Shown here: piece by piece, positions 26,245 to 33,399 of the stretch
How positions within the stretch are numbered: the stretch's first letter is position 1
How the letters are laid out: each line of letters begins with the position of its first letter
DNA from: G963662905 sp963676725
Lineage (GTDB): Bacteria > Bacteroidota > Bacteroidia > Bacteroidales > WRLA01
Reading direction: 5' to 3'
Length of the DNA stretch: 64,000 nt
NCBI GenBank assembly: GCA_963676725.1
Contig: OY781463.1
Span: 1,922,001-1,986,000, forward strand
Translations under genes and position numbers: made by a program
Notes under the pieces: generated by a model
Database searches by the model: none
The model's input: only the letters and a program-made list of their open reading frames with translations
Told to the model about the DNA's origin: nothing

Positions 26245-27147
26245 TTAATCTGCGGCTGGATGCTGCTGAAAAATACGCCCTAGCATATCATAAAGTTCCG
26301 GGTGGTGTATTTGGAGTAGTTCCGGTTTCTTAAAAAAATACTCGCTAACAACGGCAAAGAATTCTTGCTGATTCACTGCCGCATAAGGATTAATATCACT
26401 ATGTCCGGCACGAATTTTTTGAGTTTCCTTATGAAGAATATCAAGCCAGGGAAGAATATAAGGTTCATCCAAGAAGAGGCGTGGAATTCCGTCTGTAGCC
26501 CCATCACTTTTATCGAGCAGATGAGAAAACTCGTGTACGCCAACATTCATCCGGCTATTTTTATTAAAAAAGCTCTGACGCAAAGCCGGCAAGGATAAGA
26601 TCATCTTCCCGTCCATCACACCATTGCCTACCATGCCTAAAATATTGCGTTGCTGCTGTTCCGCTGTTTGATAGTCTTCATTAAAAGAATCAGGATAGAG
26701 CAACACTTCATCGAGGTTTTGGTATGTCCAATTGCGAAATGCAAAAACAGGGATAGCCGCACTAGCTGCAACGAGAAGACGGTCATTATCCGTCACTTCT
26801 GTTTCTACACCATTGATTTCCACAGAACTTAGAAACAGACGGATATCATCTTCAAACACTTTCTTACGCCCCTCACTGAGTTTTTGATAAAAAGATACAT
26901 GCTCTTCTAAAAACCTGCGCCATTGGTCTGGGAATGCCTTTTTTAGCTGCTCCTCAGCGATCCGCTGTTTTTTAGTTAGGGAACGGTAAAGTAAATATCC
27001 AATGCTCAATCCAAAAAGAATACTGATGCCCCATAAAAGAACATTATGAAGGTTATCAAAAAGTGCATCAATGCAAAAAACAGAGACCAGCGTAACTGCA
27101 AAAGATCCTGTTATGGCCAGAAATGTATTTTTTGGTTTGGCTTTCAT
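26245..27147 (-). CDS. MtfA-like M90 zinc peptidase
   Basis: A 300-residue membrane-anchored metallopeptidase-like protein. Two N-terminal helices (FLAITGSFAVTLVSVFCID and LLWGISILFGLSIGYLLY) precede the M90 domain. The zinc motif HEFSH is at residues 205-209 in GVHEFSHLLDKSDG, and a downstream Glu in QQEFFAVVSEYFF is the likely third ligand. WRRFLEEHVSFYQKLSEGRKKVFEDDI is typical of MtfA relatives. Proteobacterial MtfA binds the Mlc repressor; no Mlc is nearby here. Monocistronic. Confidence 0.85.
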   Translation of the reverse strand: MKAKPKNTFLAITGSFAVTLVSVFCIDALFDNLHNVLLWGISILFGLSIGYLLYRSLTKKQRIAEEQLKKAFPDQWRRFLEEHVSFYQKLSEGRKKVFEDDIRLFLSSVEINGVETEVTDNDRLLVAASAAIPVFAFRNWTYQNLDEVLLYPDSFNEDYQTAEQQQRNILGMVGNGVMDGKMILSLPALRQSFFNKNSRMNVGVHEFSHLLDKSDGATDGIPRLFLDEPYILPWLDILHKETQKIRAGHSDINPYAAVNQQEFFAVVSEYFFKKPELLQIHHPELYDMLGRIFQQHPAAD

Positions 27148-27296
27148 AATTTTTTTTTTTTAAAGCGTAAATGTATAAAAAATGGGCAAATAGAATCAAA
27201 ACTTGCGCCTGTTGATCTATGAAGCTTCTAAAAAATAAAATACTCTATTCTGCGTTTATTCCTTAACAGCAAAACAAAAATCTAAATAATAAACTT

Positions 27297-27818
27297 ATGA
27301 AAGACAGCTTGAAGTATTTTTTCTTCGTTGCGTTCCTGTTGATTGCAGGAAATGTATTTTCGCAAAACATTGTAAAGCTCAACCAAGATCAAAAAGATGA
27401 ATTTGTTCGTGAGCATAATAAATGGCGGGCTGATGTAGGTACGTCGGATTTAATTTGGTCGGAAGAACTCGCCTCCTATTCTGCCAAATGGGCTGAAGAA
27501 TTGGGCAAAAAATGCAAGATGAAGCATCGTCCCAATTCTGGCAAATGGGAACAGTTGTATGGAGAAAACATCTATTGGACAAGTGCTCCAACGGCCACTC
27601 CCAAGCAATCGACCGATGCTTGGGGAGAGGAAATCGAATTCTACCCAAAATCTGTTCCATTTGATTATCCAAATAAATACGGGCATTATACGCAAATGGT
27701 TTGGAGAAATACAAAACGAGTTGGTTGTGCTATTGTAGAATGTGGCGATGATAAAGGGGTTATTATTGTTTGCAATTACGATCCTTCAGGGAACTGGATG
27801 GAGCAAAAGGCATATTGA
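27297..27818 (+). CDS. CAP/SCP-domain secreted protein
   Basis: A 173-residue exported protein: signal peptide to VFSQ, then one CAP (PR-1-like) domain covering the rest. Signatures are EHNKWRADVGTSDLIWSEELASYSAKWAE in pieces, the GENIYW strand, GHYTQMVWRNTKRVGCA (CAP1) and IIVCNYDPSGN (CAP2). The His in GHYTQ and the His/Glu region form the usual cavity. Bacterial CAP proteins bind lipids or cell-wall fragments; the ligand here is unknown. Convergent with the rdh operon behind a shared hairpin. Confidence 0.9.
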   Translation: MKDSLKYFFFVAFLLIAGNVFSQNIVKLNQDQKDEFVREHNKWRADVGTSDLIWSEELASYSAKWAEELGKKCKMKHRPNSGKWEQLYGENIYWTSAPTATPKQSTDAWGEEIEFYPKSVPFDYPNKYGHYTQMVWRNTKRVGCAIVECGDDKGVIIVCNYDPSGNWMEQKAY

Positions 27819-27889
27819 TTTGCAATGTTTATCATGATGTTGCTCACCCAATAATTGGGTCCTACTGAAAAAACACCTATTAAAAAAAT

Positions 27890-27923
27890 AACGCCCTCTT
27901 AGTTAGCAGACTAATAGGGCGTT
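27890..27923. terminator. terminator hairpin between CAP gene and rdh operon
   Basis: AACGCCCT (27890-27897) pairs with AGGGCGTT (27916-27923), and an inner TTAGT/ACTAA extends the stem. It lies between the 3' ends of both convergent units. Confidence 0.65.
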
Positions 27924-27959
27924 GAATTGTTTATACAAATAAATTTATGCAGAGGTTAT

Positions 27960-28871
27960 CTATAAACCTTTAAATAGAGACAAGCATATAGTAGTACCCT
28001 GAGAGCGATCAATAGCCCCAAATTCAAAGAGTCCCCTAAGTTCGAGATTCAATTTTATAGAAGGAATATAACAATCTACTTCCGGTCCTACAGCAAAAAC
28101 CTGATCCTTAACACTAGGGTCATACATAATATCATCACCTTTATCTTCTGTTACTTGCCAATGTGCATATCCAGAGGCTCCAAAAGACCAAATAGCTTTA
28201 GAAGGAATTGTTTTACCAAAACCCCACTCAAAAGTAAAATCGTTTCCAGGGGTTACATCATAATCTTTCTTTTTGCTGTGAATTTCAAATCGTGATAATA
28301 TGGAAGCAGACCAGCTTTTGTGTTCATCAAAATAGTAAGTCCCTCCAAATGTAAATAATGCTGTCCACATATTTTTTCCGGGAGAAGCAGGTTTCGTCAG
28401 ATCAAAACTTCCGGTGGGCATTACTGCTCCAATACCAAAGGAAAGGTCATATTTTTTCTTATACCAGCCCAATACCATTGGATCGACAATAATATCTCCA
28501 AGCCCAAACATCTTATCGCTAACACCAAATGCACCAATGCTTATATCTGTGTTTATTAAAGGAGCGATCACATTTACAGCGTAATTGGCGCCTAAGAAAA
28601 CGTCTTCCCATACATATACAAAGCGCTGAGCTGTAACGAAGACATTTACATCGAAATTAATATTTGCAGCATCACCCTCAGCATTATTGTATGTGTTCGC
28701 TGTATAGAAAACGTTTTGCATCGCATAATAGCCTCCAGGAGGAGGTAATGTTGCAGCTTTTAATCCCATGATACCTGGCACATAATGGCCGGTTTCCTGA
28801 GCATACAGATTTACTGAGCCAGCAATAAGCAGGATCAAAGAAAATAAAGAAAAGTGTAAAAATTTTTTCAT
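27960..28871 (-). CDS. PF13557-like outer-membrane protein of rdh operon
   Basis: A 303-residue exported beta-barrel-like protein. A signal peptide ends VNLYAQ. The mature start ETGHYVPGIMGLKAATLPPPGGYYAMQN (in parts), alternating aromatic strands, and GLGDIIVDPMVLGWYKKKYDLSFGIGAVMPTG are hallmarks of the MetA-pathway/phenol-degradation outer-membrane family. Members are thought to move hydrophobic or aromatic compounds. As the last gene of the reductive dehalogenase operon it could admit the organohalide, which is inference. The ATG at 28871 gives the standard signal peptide; a start 15 bases earlier is possible. Confidence 0.8.
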   Translation of the reverse strand: MKKFLHFSLFSLILLIAGSVNLYAQETGHYVPGIMGLKAATLPPPGGYYAMQNVFYTANTYNNAEGDAANINFDVNVFVTAQRFVYVWEDVFLGANYAVNVIAPLINTDISIGAFGVSDKMFGLGDIIVDPMVLGWYKKKYDLSFGIGAVMPTGSFDLTKPASPGKNMWTALFTFGGTYYFDEHKSWSASILSRFEIHSKKKDYDVTPGNDFTFEWGFGKTIPSKAIWSFGASGYAHWQVTEDKGDDIMYDPSVKDQVFAVGPEVDCYIPSIKLNLELRGLFEFGAIDRSQGTTICLSLFKGL

Positions 28872-28939
28872 AATAAAATCTTTCATTTAGTTAATATTGA
28901 CTGTATAAAAATTAGAAATTTAGGCAAAGAAATTTTTGA

Positions 28940-29053
28940 TTATCCGATCATAATAAGATTTGAGAATAATTCTAGAATAATTAATCCCAAGCAGATCGTT
29001 ACAACCGCTATTACAATAGTTTGTGTTAAACGCTTACCTTTTTTCTTTTCCAT
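28940..29053 (-). CDS. 37-residue membrane peptide in rdh operon
   Basis: A short frame, ATG at 29053 to TAA at 28940, begins inside the 3' end of the FMN-binding gene (28-base overlap). The peptide is MEKKKGKRLTQ followed by a hydrophobic helix (TIVIAVVTICLGLIILELFS) and a five-residue tail. The basic head and single helix are as expected for a small inner-membrane subunit. The overlap with the upstream gene and the operon position support it; nothing else does. Function unknown. Confidence 0.55.
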   Translation of the reverse strand: MEKKKGKRLTQTIVIAVVTICLGLIILELFSNLIMIG

Positions 29054-30198
29054 CTATTAATTATCAATTTTCTTATATACGTAAAATGATCTGTTACAGG
29101 ACGTATGGGGCACAAGTAAGTACACCAGGGCCTTTTGATAAATACGGATGAAACCAAAACGATTCCCAATATTGCAAATTGAAAATTGCTTCCGGTCAGT
29201 TTAAATAAAGTGCCGAACACTTCATAACTGCTCACCCCCGGATTTCTTAATAATAATGCGACGATAATCGCGAACAGTGTGATAGTTCGTAATATCCACT
29301 TAAATACATTTTTAAATTTTCCTATTGATATTGCTTTTGCTCCCCCAACCAAGCCCATACATTCTTGTGCGGCTCCAAAGGGGCAAAACCAAGAACAGTA
29401 TGGATTTTTGTTCTCCACGGTAAATACAAGAAAAATTCCACCCAAAAGTATGTACCAATATAAATAGGAATATAAGGGGGGAAAGTAGCCCAACAACAAT
29501 TGGTTCATCATCGAAAGTGTAAAAGGCTTATTGTAATAAAACCCGATAACAAATAAGCCGACGAGCATGGTTCCCCATCGTACAATTTTGGTGTATTTGA
29601 ATGTTTTTTTATGAGCAAAATATCCAACTAAAAAAAGCAAGAGCAATATAATTTCAGGAGCTCCAAATTGTATGGAAGGCGATTCTTCTTTCGGAACATT
29701 AAACCCAAGAAATTTTGATGCTATATAGTGATCCCCTCCTTTTGATGCTTTCAAAATTGCCCTTGAAGTATAGGTAGCACTTGAAACACCATCGACTCCA
29801 GCTCCTAGTGAATACACCTCATTATATGATTTCCCAATAATTTTATTAAGAAAACCAGCCTTAAGGACTTTTTCTAAATAGGAAGGGGTTTCCTTAGAGT
29901 TAATTACCGCTAAATCAAATATTTCCCCTTGATCATTTACAGCTACAGCCATTTGCAGTGGTCCGCCATATCCCATAGAAGATTCTATGGTTAGGTACCC
30001 CAAAGGTTCTTCTTCCGCATTGAATATTTTCCAGCTTGCTTTATCAATTTCCTCTAATCTGGCAATCTCCGGCATATTTTCCTTCACCGTAGTAACAATA
30101 TCTGCTTCCTCCAATTGACTGCCCACAAACCATGCAATAATAATGGCTATTATGGCAAAAATGGCTAAACCAGTTTCTATTTTGCTTTTATTGATCAT
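29026..30198 (-). CDS. RdhC/NosR-like FMN-binding membrane protein
   Basis: A 390-residue protein with an N-terminal helix (TGLAIFAIIAIIIAWFVG), a periplasmic FMN-binding domain (about 40-160) and five or more further helices. The domain carries DGVSSATYTS near residues 136-145, the covalent flavinylation motif; the Thr near 144 would be the FMN site attached by an ApbE enzyme, not seen here. Two CxxxCP motifs (NPYCSWFCPFG and RPWCTYLCPIRP) lie on the cytoplasmic side as in NosR, NapH and RdhC. It probably relays electrons across the membrane to the periplasmic dehalogenase. The ATG at 30198 is chosen over a GTG at 30210. Confidence 0.88.
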   Translation of the reverse strand: MINKSKIETGLAIFAIIAIIIAWFVGSQLEEADIVTTVKENMPEIARLEEIDKASWKIFNAEEEPLGYLTIESSMGYGGPLQMAVAVNDQGEIFDLAVINSKETPSYLEKVLKAGFLNKIIGKSYNEVYSLGAGVDGVSSATYTSRAILKASKGGDHYIASKFLGFNVPKEESPSIQFGAPEIILLLLFLVGYFAHKKTFKYTKIVRWGTMLVGLFVIGFYYNKPFTLSMMNQLLLGYFPPLYSYLYWYILLGGIFLVFTVENKNPYCSWFCPFGAAQECMGLVGGAKAISIGKFKNVFKWILRTITLFAIIVALLLRNPGVSSYEVFGTLFKLTGSNFQFAILGIVLVSSVFIKRPWCTYLCPIRPVTDHFTYIRKLIINRWKRKKVSV

Positions 30199-30231
30199 TT
30201 TACTAAACACGAATATCGGCTTTAAACAAAC

Positions 30232-30702
30232 TTATATATTCTTAAACTGACTGATTATAAGTTTTCTATAGTTCCAAATATGGATACCAAACAGTATTAT
30301 TAGTAGCAATCCAATTTTATTGTGTATGCCTCGCAACAATGTAGAAATAGTAGAATCATCAAACAGAAGCCAAGAGCTCATTGCTGTGAGCATGCATAAT
30401 GAGAATACGACAAACAATAGAATGTTGGAAATTTTAAAGCCGCCTTTTACCTGAAACTGAAGGAGGTTTTTCACCCAATTTGTTTTTACAAATAAATGAA
30501 GTAAAATTAAAAGAGTAGTGATAAGCGCTATTGCCTTATGAAATGAAAGCCAAAAATGTCCATCTTGCCCCAAATAATGGGATTCAACAGCTGCTCCTGT
30601 ATGATATTTTAGCATGATCAATCCTGTGAGAATCAGAAGCACGAATGGCAAAAAAGCACAAGCATATATATAAAACCGAATTTTACTACGCGATTTATTC
30701 AT
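30232..30702 (-). CDS. DUF4405-type cytochrome b-like membrane protein
   Basis: A 156-residue protein with four helices (YIYACAFLPFVLLILTGLIML, AIALITTLLILLHLFVK, ISNILLFVVFSLCMLTAMSSWLL, IGLLLIILFGIHIW). Conserved-type histidines at helix ends (FHKAIALIT, LLHLF, IHNKIG, GIHIW) could bind two b hemes as in DUF4405 and cytochrome b561-like proteins. Its place between the ferredoxin and the FMN protein suggests a quinol-oxidising or electron-relay role. Heme binding is inferred. Confidence 0.72.
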   Translation of the reverse strand: MNKSRSKIRFYIYACAFLPFVLLILTGLIMLKYHTGAAVESHYLGQDGHFWLSFHKAIALITTLLILLHLFVKTNWVKNLLQFQVKGGFKISNILLFVVFSLCMLTAMSSWLLFDDSTISTLLRGIHNKIGLLLIILFGIHIWNYRKLIISQFKNI

Positions 30703-30714
30703 TATTCCCAGGTT

Positions 30715-31020
30715 TTATTTTTTTACTTTATGAATTGCAAATTCATGACATTGTTTCATACACAAGCCACAAATTGTGCATATCCTTTGATTGATAAACG
30801 CTTTATTCTTCCCCTTAATTTTTACTTTCAAGCGGCCTTTAAATGACAAGCTTTTTATCTCTTCATCCGAGAGCATTTTGAGATGAATTGCAGACTGAGG
30901 ACAGGTTTCGACGCAGCTTCCACAACCATCGCATTCTGATTCATCGACAATAATTACTCCCCCTTTTAGGCTTAATTCTTGGTCTAATTTCTTTGCGATA
31001 ATCCTCTGTTTGAAGTTCAT
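30715..31020 (-). CDS. 2[4Fe-4S] ferredoxin-like protein of rdh operon
   Basis: A 101-residue protein with two cluster motifs: CDGCGSCVETCPQSAI near residue 30 and CTICGLCMKQCHEFAI near residue 81. In the second the usual Pro after the fourth Cys is replaced by His. About 40 basic residues-rich positions separate the clusters (KGRLKVKIKGKNK). No signal peptide, so it is cytoplasmic and could pass electrons to the CxxxCP motifs of the membrane protein. Gaps of 12 and 11 bp to its neighbours show operon structure. Confidence 0.85.
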   Translation of the reverse strand: MNFKQRIIAKKLDQELSLKGGVIIVDESECDGCGSCVETCPQSAIHLKMLSDEEIKSLSFKGRLKVKIKGKNKAFINQRICTICGLCMKQCHEFAIHKVKK

Positions 31021-31031
31021 CCTAGTATTCG

Positions 31032-31349
31032 CTATTGCTCGCTAAGCTCTTTATTTTTTGTATACCTCTTGTTCAAAGACCTATATAAACCAACAGCCAT
31101 AAGTAATATTGGTATTCCCATAAATACTAGCGAAAGCCATGCTGCCCTAGGCTCATATTCCTGATACGAGGCGATAAAGGTTTGTCCCATAAGCATAAAA
31201 GTAAAGAAGCTCAGAACCACTAGAATCCACTCATACCAAACCAGCTTCAAAGAAGCATTCTTCAGTATATTCCAAATCATTACAGCTCCACCACCCATTA
31301 AAAAGCCTACTAAAACATACCAGAACCAAATCCAACTTATTAATTTCAT
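31032..31349 (-). CDS. rdhB: RdhB-type reductive dehalogenase membrane anchor
   Basis: A 105-residue hydrophobic protein with three helices: IWFWYVLVGFLMGGGAVMIW, EWILVVLSFFTFMLMG and AAWLSLVFMGIPILLMAVGLY. The loop before the third helix reads YQEYEPRAAW (EPRAA at 65-69), and the second helix is preceded by LVWYEW. The E-PRA loop is the conserved mark of RdhB anchors in organohalide respirers. It would hold RdhA on the periplasmic face. It lies 160 bp downstream of rdhA, the only large gap in the operon. Confidence 0.82.
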   Translation of the reverse strand: MKLISWIWFWYVLVGFLMGGGAVMIWNILKNASLKLVWYEWILVVLSFFTFMLMGQTFIASYQEYEPRAAWLSLVFMGIPILLMAVGLYRSLNKRYTKNKELSEQ

Positions 31350-31384
31350 ATCATTATAATTTTAATTTTTAAAGCATTTATCTC

Positions 31385-31482
31385 ATTCTATTGTTAATGA
31401 ATATTGTATTCAATAGAATTCGCAAGTTTATTTCATGAAACCAGCTATGATGTTGCTCCTATAAGAGAGATCGTTCATAGCT
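31385..31482 (-). promoter_or_regulatory. two hairpins in the rdhA-rdhB gap
   Basis: ATTCTATTG (31385-31393) pairs with CAATAGAAT (31411-31419), and AGCTATGA (31443-31450) with TCATAGCT (31475-31482). Both would form in the transcript between rdhA and rdhB without T tracts, as expected of processing or 3'-stabilising stem-loops that make rdhA more abundant than the rest. Confidence 0.4.
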
Positions 31483-31509
31483 CGTTTCCTGTTTCTTGCT
31501 CTTCAAAAT

Positions 31510-32958
31510 TTACGAACGTGATTTATCTAAACCATATAGAGGAATGTCCCTTGGATCAAGATCCCATGGTGTTTCACTTAAGTCGGGTTCTTTGCCATAG
31601 CCGAACACATCGTCCATTTTACGGATTGCAGAATTTAATGCAGGTGCAGATCCAATAGATATACGGATAAGGTCATGTATTACTGCCTCATCAAATTTTG
31701 TGAATGGGCAAACTGTTTGACAGCGGCTGCAATCAGGTTCACCTCCCAGCATATAGCTATAACATTTTTTACTATCCATATACCAGCCTTTAATTCCTTT
31801 GGCCTGACAGGCAGCATCACCACCCCAGAAAGGTTCATCTTCCATACTGATCGCTCCTGAAGGACACATTTCACCACATTTTTTACATACTTTGCAAAAT
31901 TTTGTAATGCCTGCATCTATCGGTTTTGTTACAGCCAAAGGCAGATCCGTAATCGTTACCATAACGGTTCTAATATCTGTTCCCCATTGAGGACTAACCA
32001 GAATTCCTGCTCTTCCGTACTCGCCCATACCTGACATTACACCAAATCCTACGAGTCGCCCAACAGACTCAGTATCTCCACCATAAGCTTGATAACCCAA
32101 ACCTCTGAGGAAAACGCTTAATCTATTCCCAAAAATATTGGCTCTTGAATAACTCATGGTATTACTGGAAGCCCAACTCATTCGCTCGGAGTATTGCTGC
32201 ATCCAAAGTGATTGAGGAATAACGGAGCATATTGCCCATAAATCCTTATCTGGTAATACGAATTTATTTTTTGCCGGGTCTGAATACCCTTTTTCAACAT
32301 TTTCAAATTGAATCTTACCCCAAAGCAATTTTTTTGTTCTTTCATCCAGCTTAACAAAGCCCATATCGGAAGCCCCCATTATTCTTCCTGCTGTTCGTAG
32401 CATTCTGGAGTTTTCTTCGGGAATACCATTATATTTTGGCACACCATAATCTTGAGGAGTGTAAAACATTGTTGGGTGTTCCCACCTAGGATTTGCCTGA
32501 ACGGCAGCACCTGTCCATGGTGCAGCTAAATCAGCACCCGAACGGCCGCCCCATCCCCAACAGTTTGCATCCGCTAAAGCACGATCTCTTAGCGAAAGCC
32601 CAGGAACATTATTTTGAACATTTTTCTTTGTCGTTTCAATATTTCGATTGTAGATATCCATATAATCTTGAGGATTCTCCCAAGAAGCTGGATTAAATAA
32701 AGTGTTCTCAGGGCCATGGAATATTTCCATATTATCCCAATCAATTTTCACTGTGGGCTCATCAACCTCTTTTACCCAAAACGGTAATTTGCGCTCTGCT
32801 AAAGGCGAGGCCATCATTTCATCCAGGTCCTTAAACCCTGCTGTTGCGGCACCAAATCCAGCGACACCCAAGCCGACAGCACCTACCCCTACTCCTAACA
32901 TTTTCATGAAATCCCTACGACCAACTGTTGAACGTTTTTTGTTATTTGATTTTCCCAT
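31510..32958 (-). CDS. rdhA: reductive dehalogenase catalytic subunit (RdhA-like)
   Basis: A 482-residue corrinoid/iron-sulfur enzyme that removes halogen from organohalides as terminal reductase. A Tat signal stands at the start: RRDFMK at residues 14-19, then a long Gly/Ala helix (LGVGVGAVGLGVAGFGAATA). The catalytic part contains MSYSRANIFGNRLSVFLRGLGYQAYG, GMGEYGRAGILVSPQWGTDIR and VTITDLPLAVTKPIDAG (pieces), matching the RdhA core. Two [4Fe-4S] motifs follow: CKVCKKCGEMCP at 355-366 and C-x10-CSRCQTVCP at 399-418. The Tat signal and RdhB neighbour separate it from the cytoplasmic QueG relatives. The ATG at 32958 is preferred to a GTG at 32967. The halogenated substrate is unknown. Confidence 0.9.
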   Translation of the reverse strand: MGKSNNKKRSTVGRRDFMKMLGVGVGAVGLGVAGFGAATAGFKDLDEMMASPLAERKLPFWVKEVDEPTVKIDWDNMEIFHGPENTLFNPASWENPQDYMDIYNRNIETTKKNVQNNVPGLSLRDRALADANCWGWGGRSGADLAAPWTGAAVQANPRWEHPTMFYTPQDYGVPKYNGIPEENSRMLRTAGRIMGASDMGFVKLDERTKKLLWGKIQFENVEKGYSDPAKNKFVLPDKDLWAICSVIPQSLWMQQYSERMSWASSNTMSYSRANIFGNRLSVFLRGLGYQAYGGDTESVGRLVGFGVMSGMGEYGRAGILVSPQWGTDIRTVMVTITDLPLAVTKPIDAGITKFCKVCKKCGEMCPSGAISMEDEPFWGGDAACQAKGIKGWYMDSKKCYSYMLGGEPDCSRCQTVCPFTKFDEAVIHDLIRISIGSAPALNSAIRKMDDVFGYGKEPDLSETPWDLDPRDIPLYGLDKSRS

Positions 32959-33016
32959 GGCGAACACTATTTTTATTAAACACCTTATTCATTTCGTTTT
33001 AAGAAATATTACCCTG

Positions 33017-33024
33017 CAAAACTA
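33017..33024 (-). promoter_or_regulatory. -7 box of rdh operon
   Basis: Minus-strand TAGTTTTG, a perfect TAnnTTTG box, about 58 bp before the rdhA ATG. No regulator gene and no FNR/CRP-type palindrome was recognised nearby. Confidence 0.4.
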
Positions 33025-33399
33025 AGAGTCTGAAACAGTGTGGGTAAGATGCTAAATGCGGATTTTATGGTACTTTTCAACGATATTATGCTTCCTTCAT
33101 ATTATTTGTGCTTATAATTTCAATGCAAAGCCTCTCCTATGAGCAAATGTTGCCAAGCTGTTCAGGTGATGACTCAGGATCTGCTGAATAGCGCCAAATA
33201 CATTAGGAAAATAGAATTTAGGTGGAATAAAAATATGGATAATTTCCTTCGGTGTATTTTACCTACTTTACGTTATCCCTAAATAATTTCAGAATATTGG
33301 AGTTGATGCAAGATAAAAAACTCAGGCATAGTTATAGCGATATTTTTTAAGGCATCAGAAATTAAAAAATATGAAATAATACGCTTAACTGGTATCCTG
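33025..33399. other. intergenic region upstream of rdhA
   Basis: AT-rich sequence with no supported gene or long repeat, separating the rdh operon from the lipoprotein gene at 33400. Confidence 0.45.

Noticed and set aside
31510..32958. epoxyqueuosine reductase (QueG) as an alternative to RdhA
   Set aside because: QueG is cytoplasmic and has no Tat signal or RdhB partner. The RR motif, long leader and downstream anchor favour RdhA.
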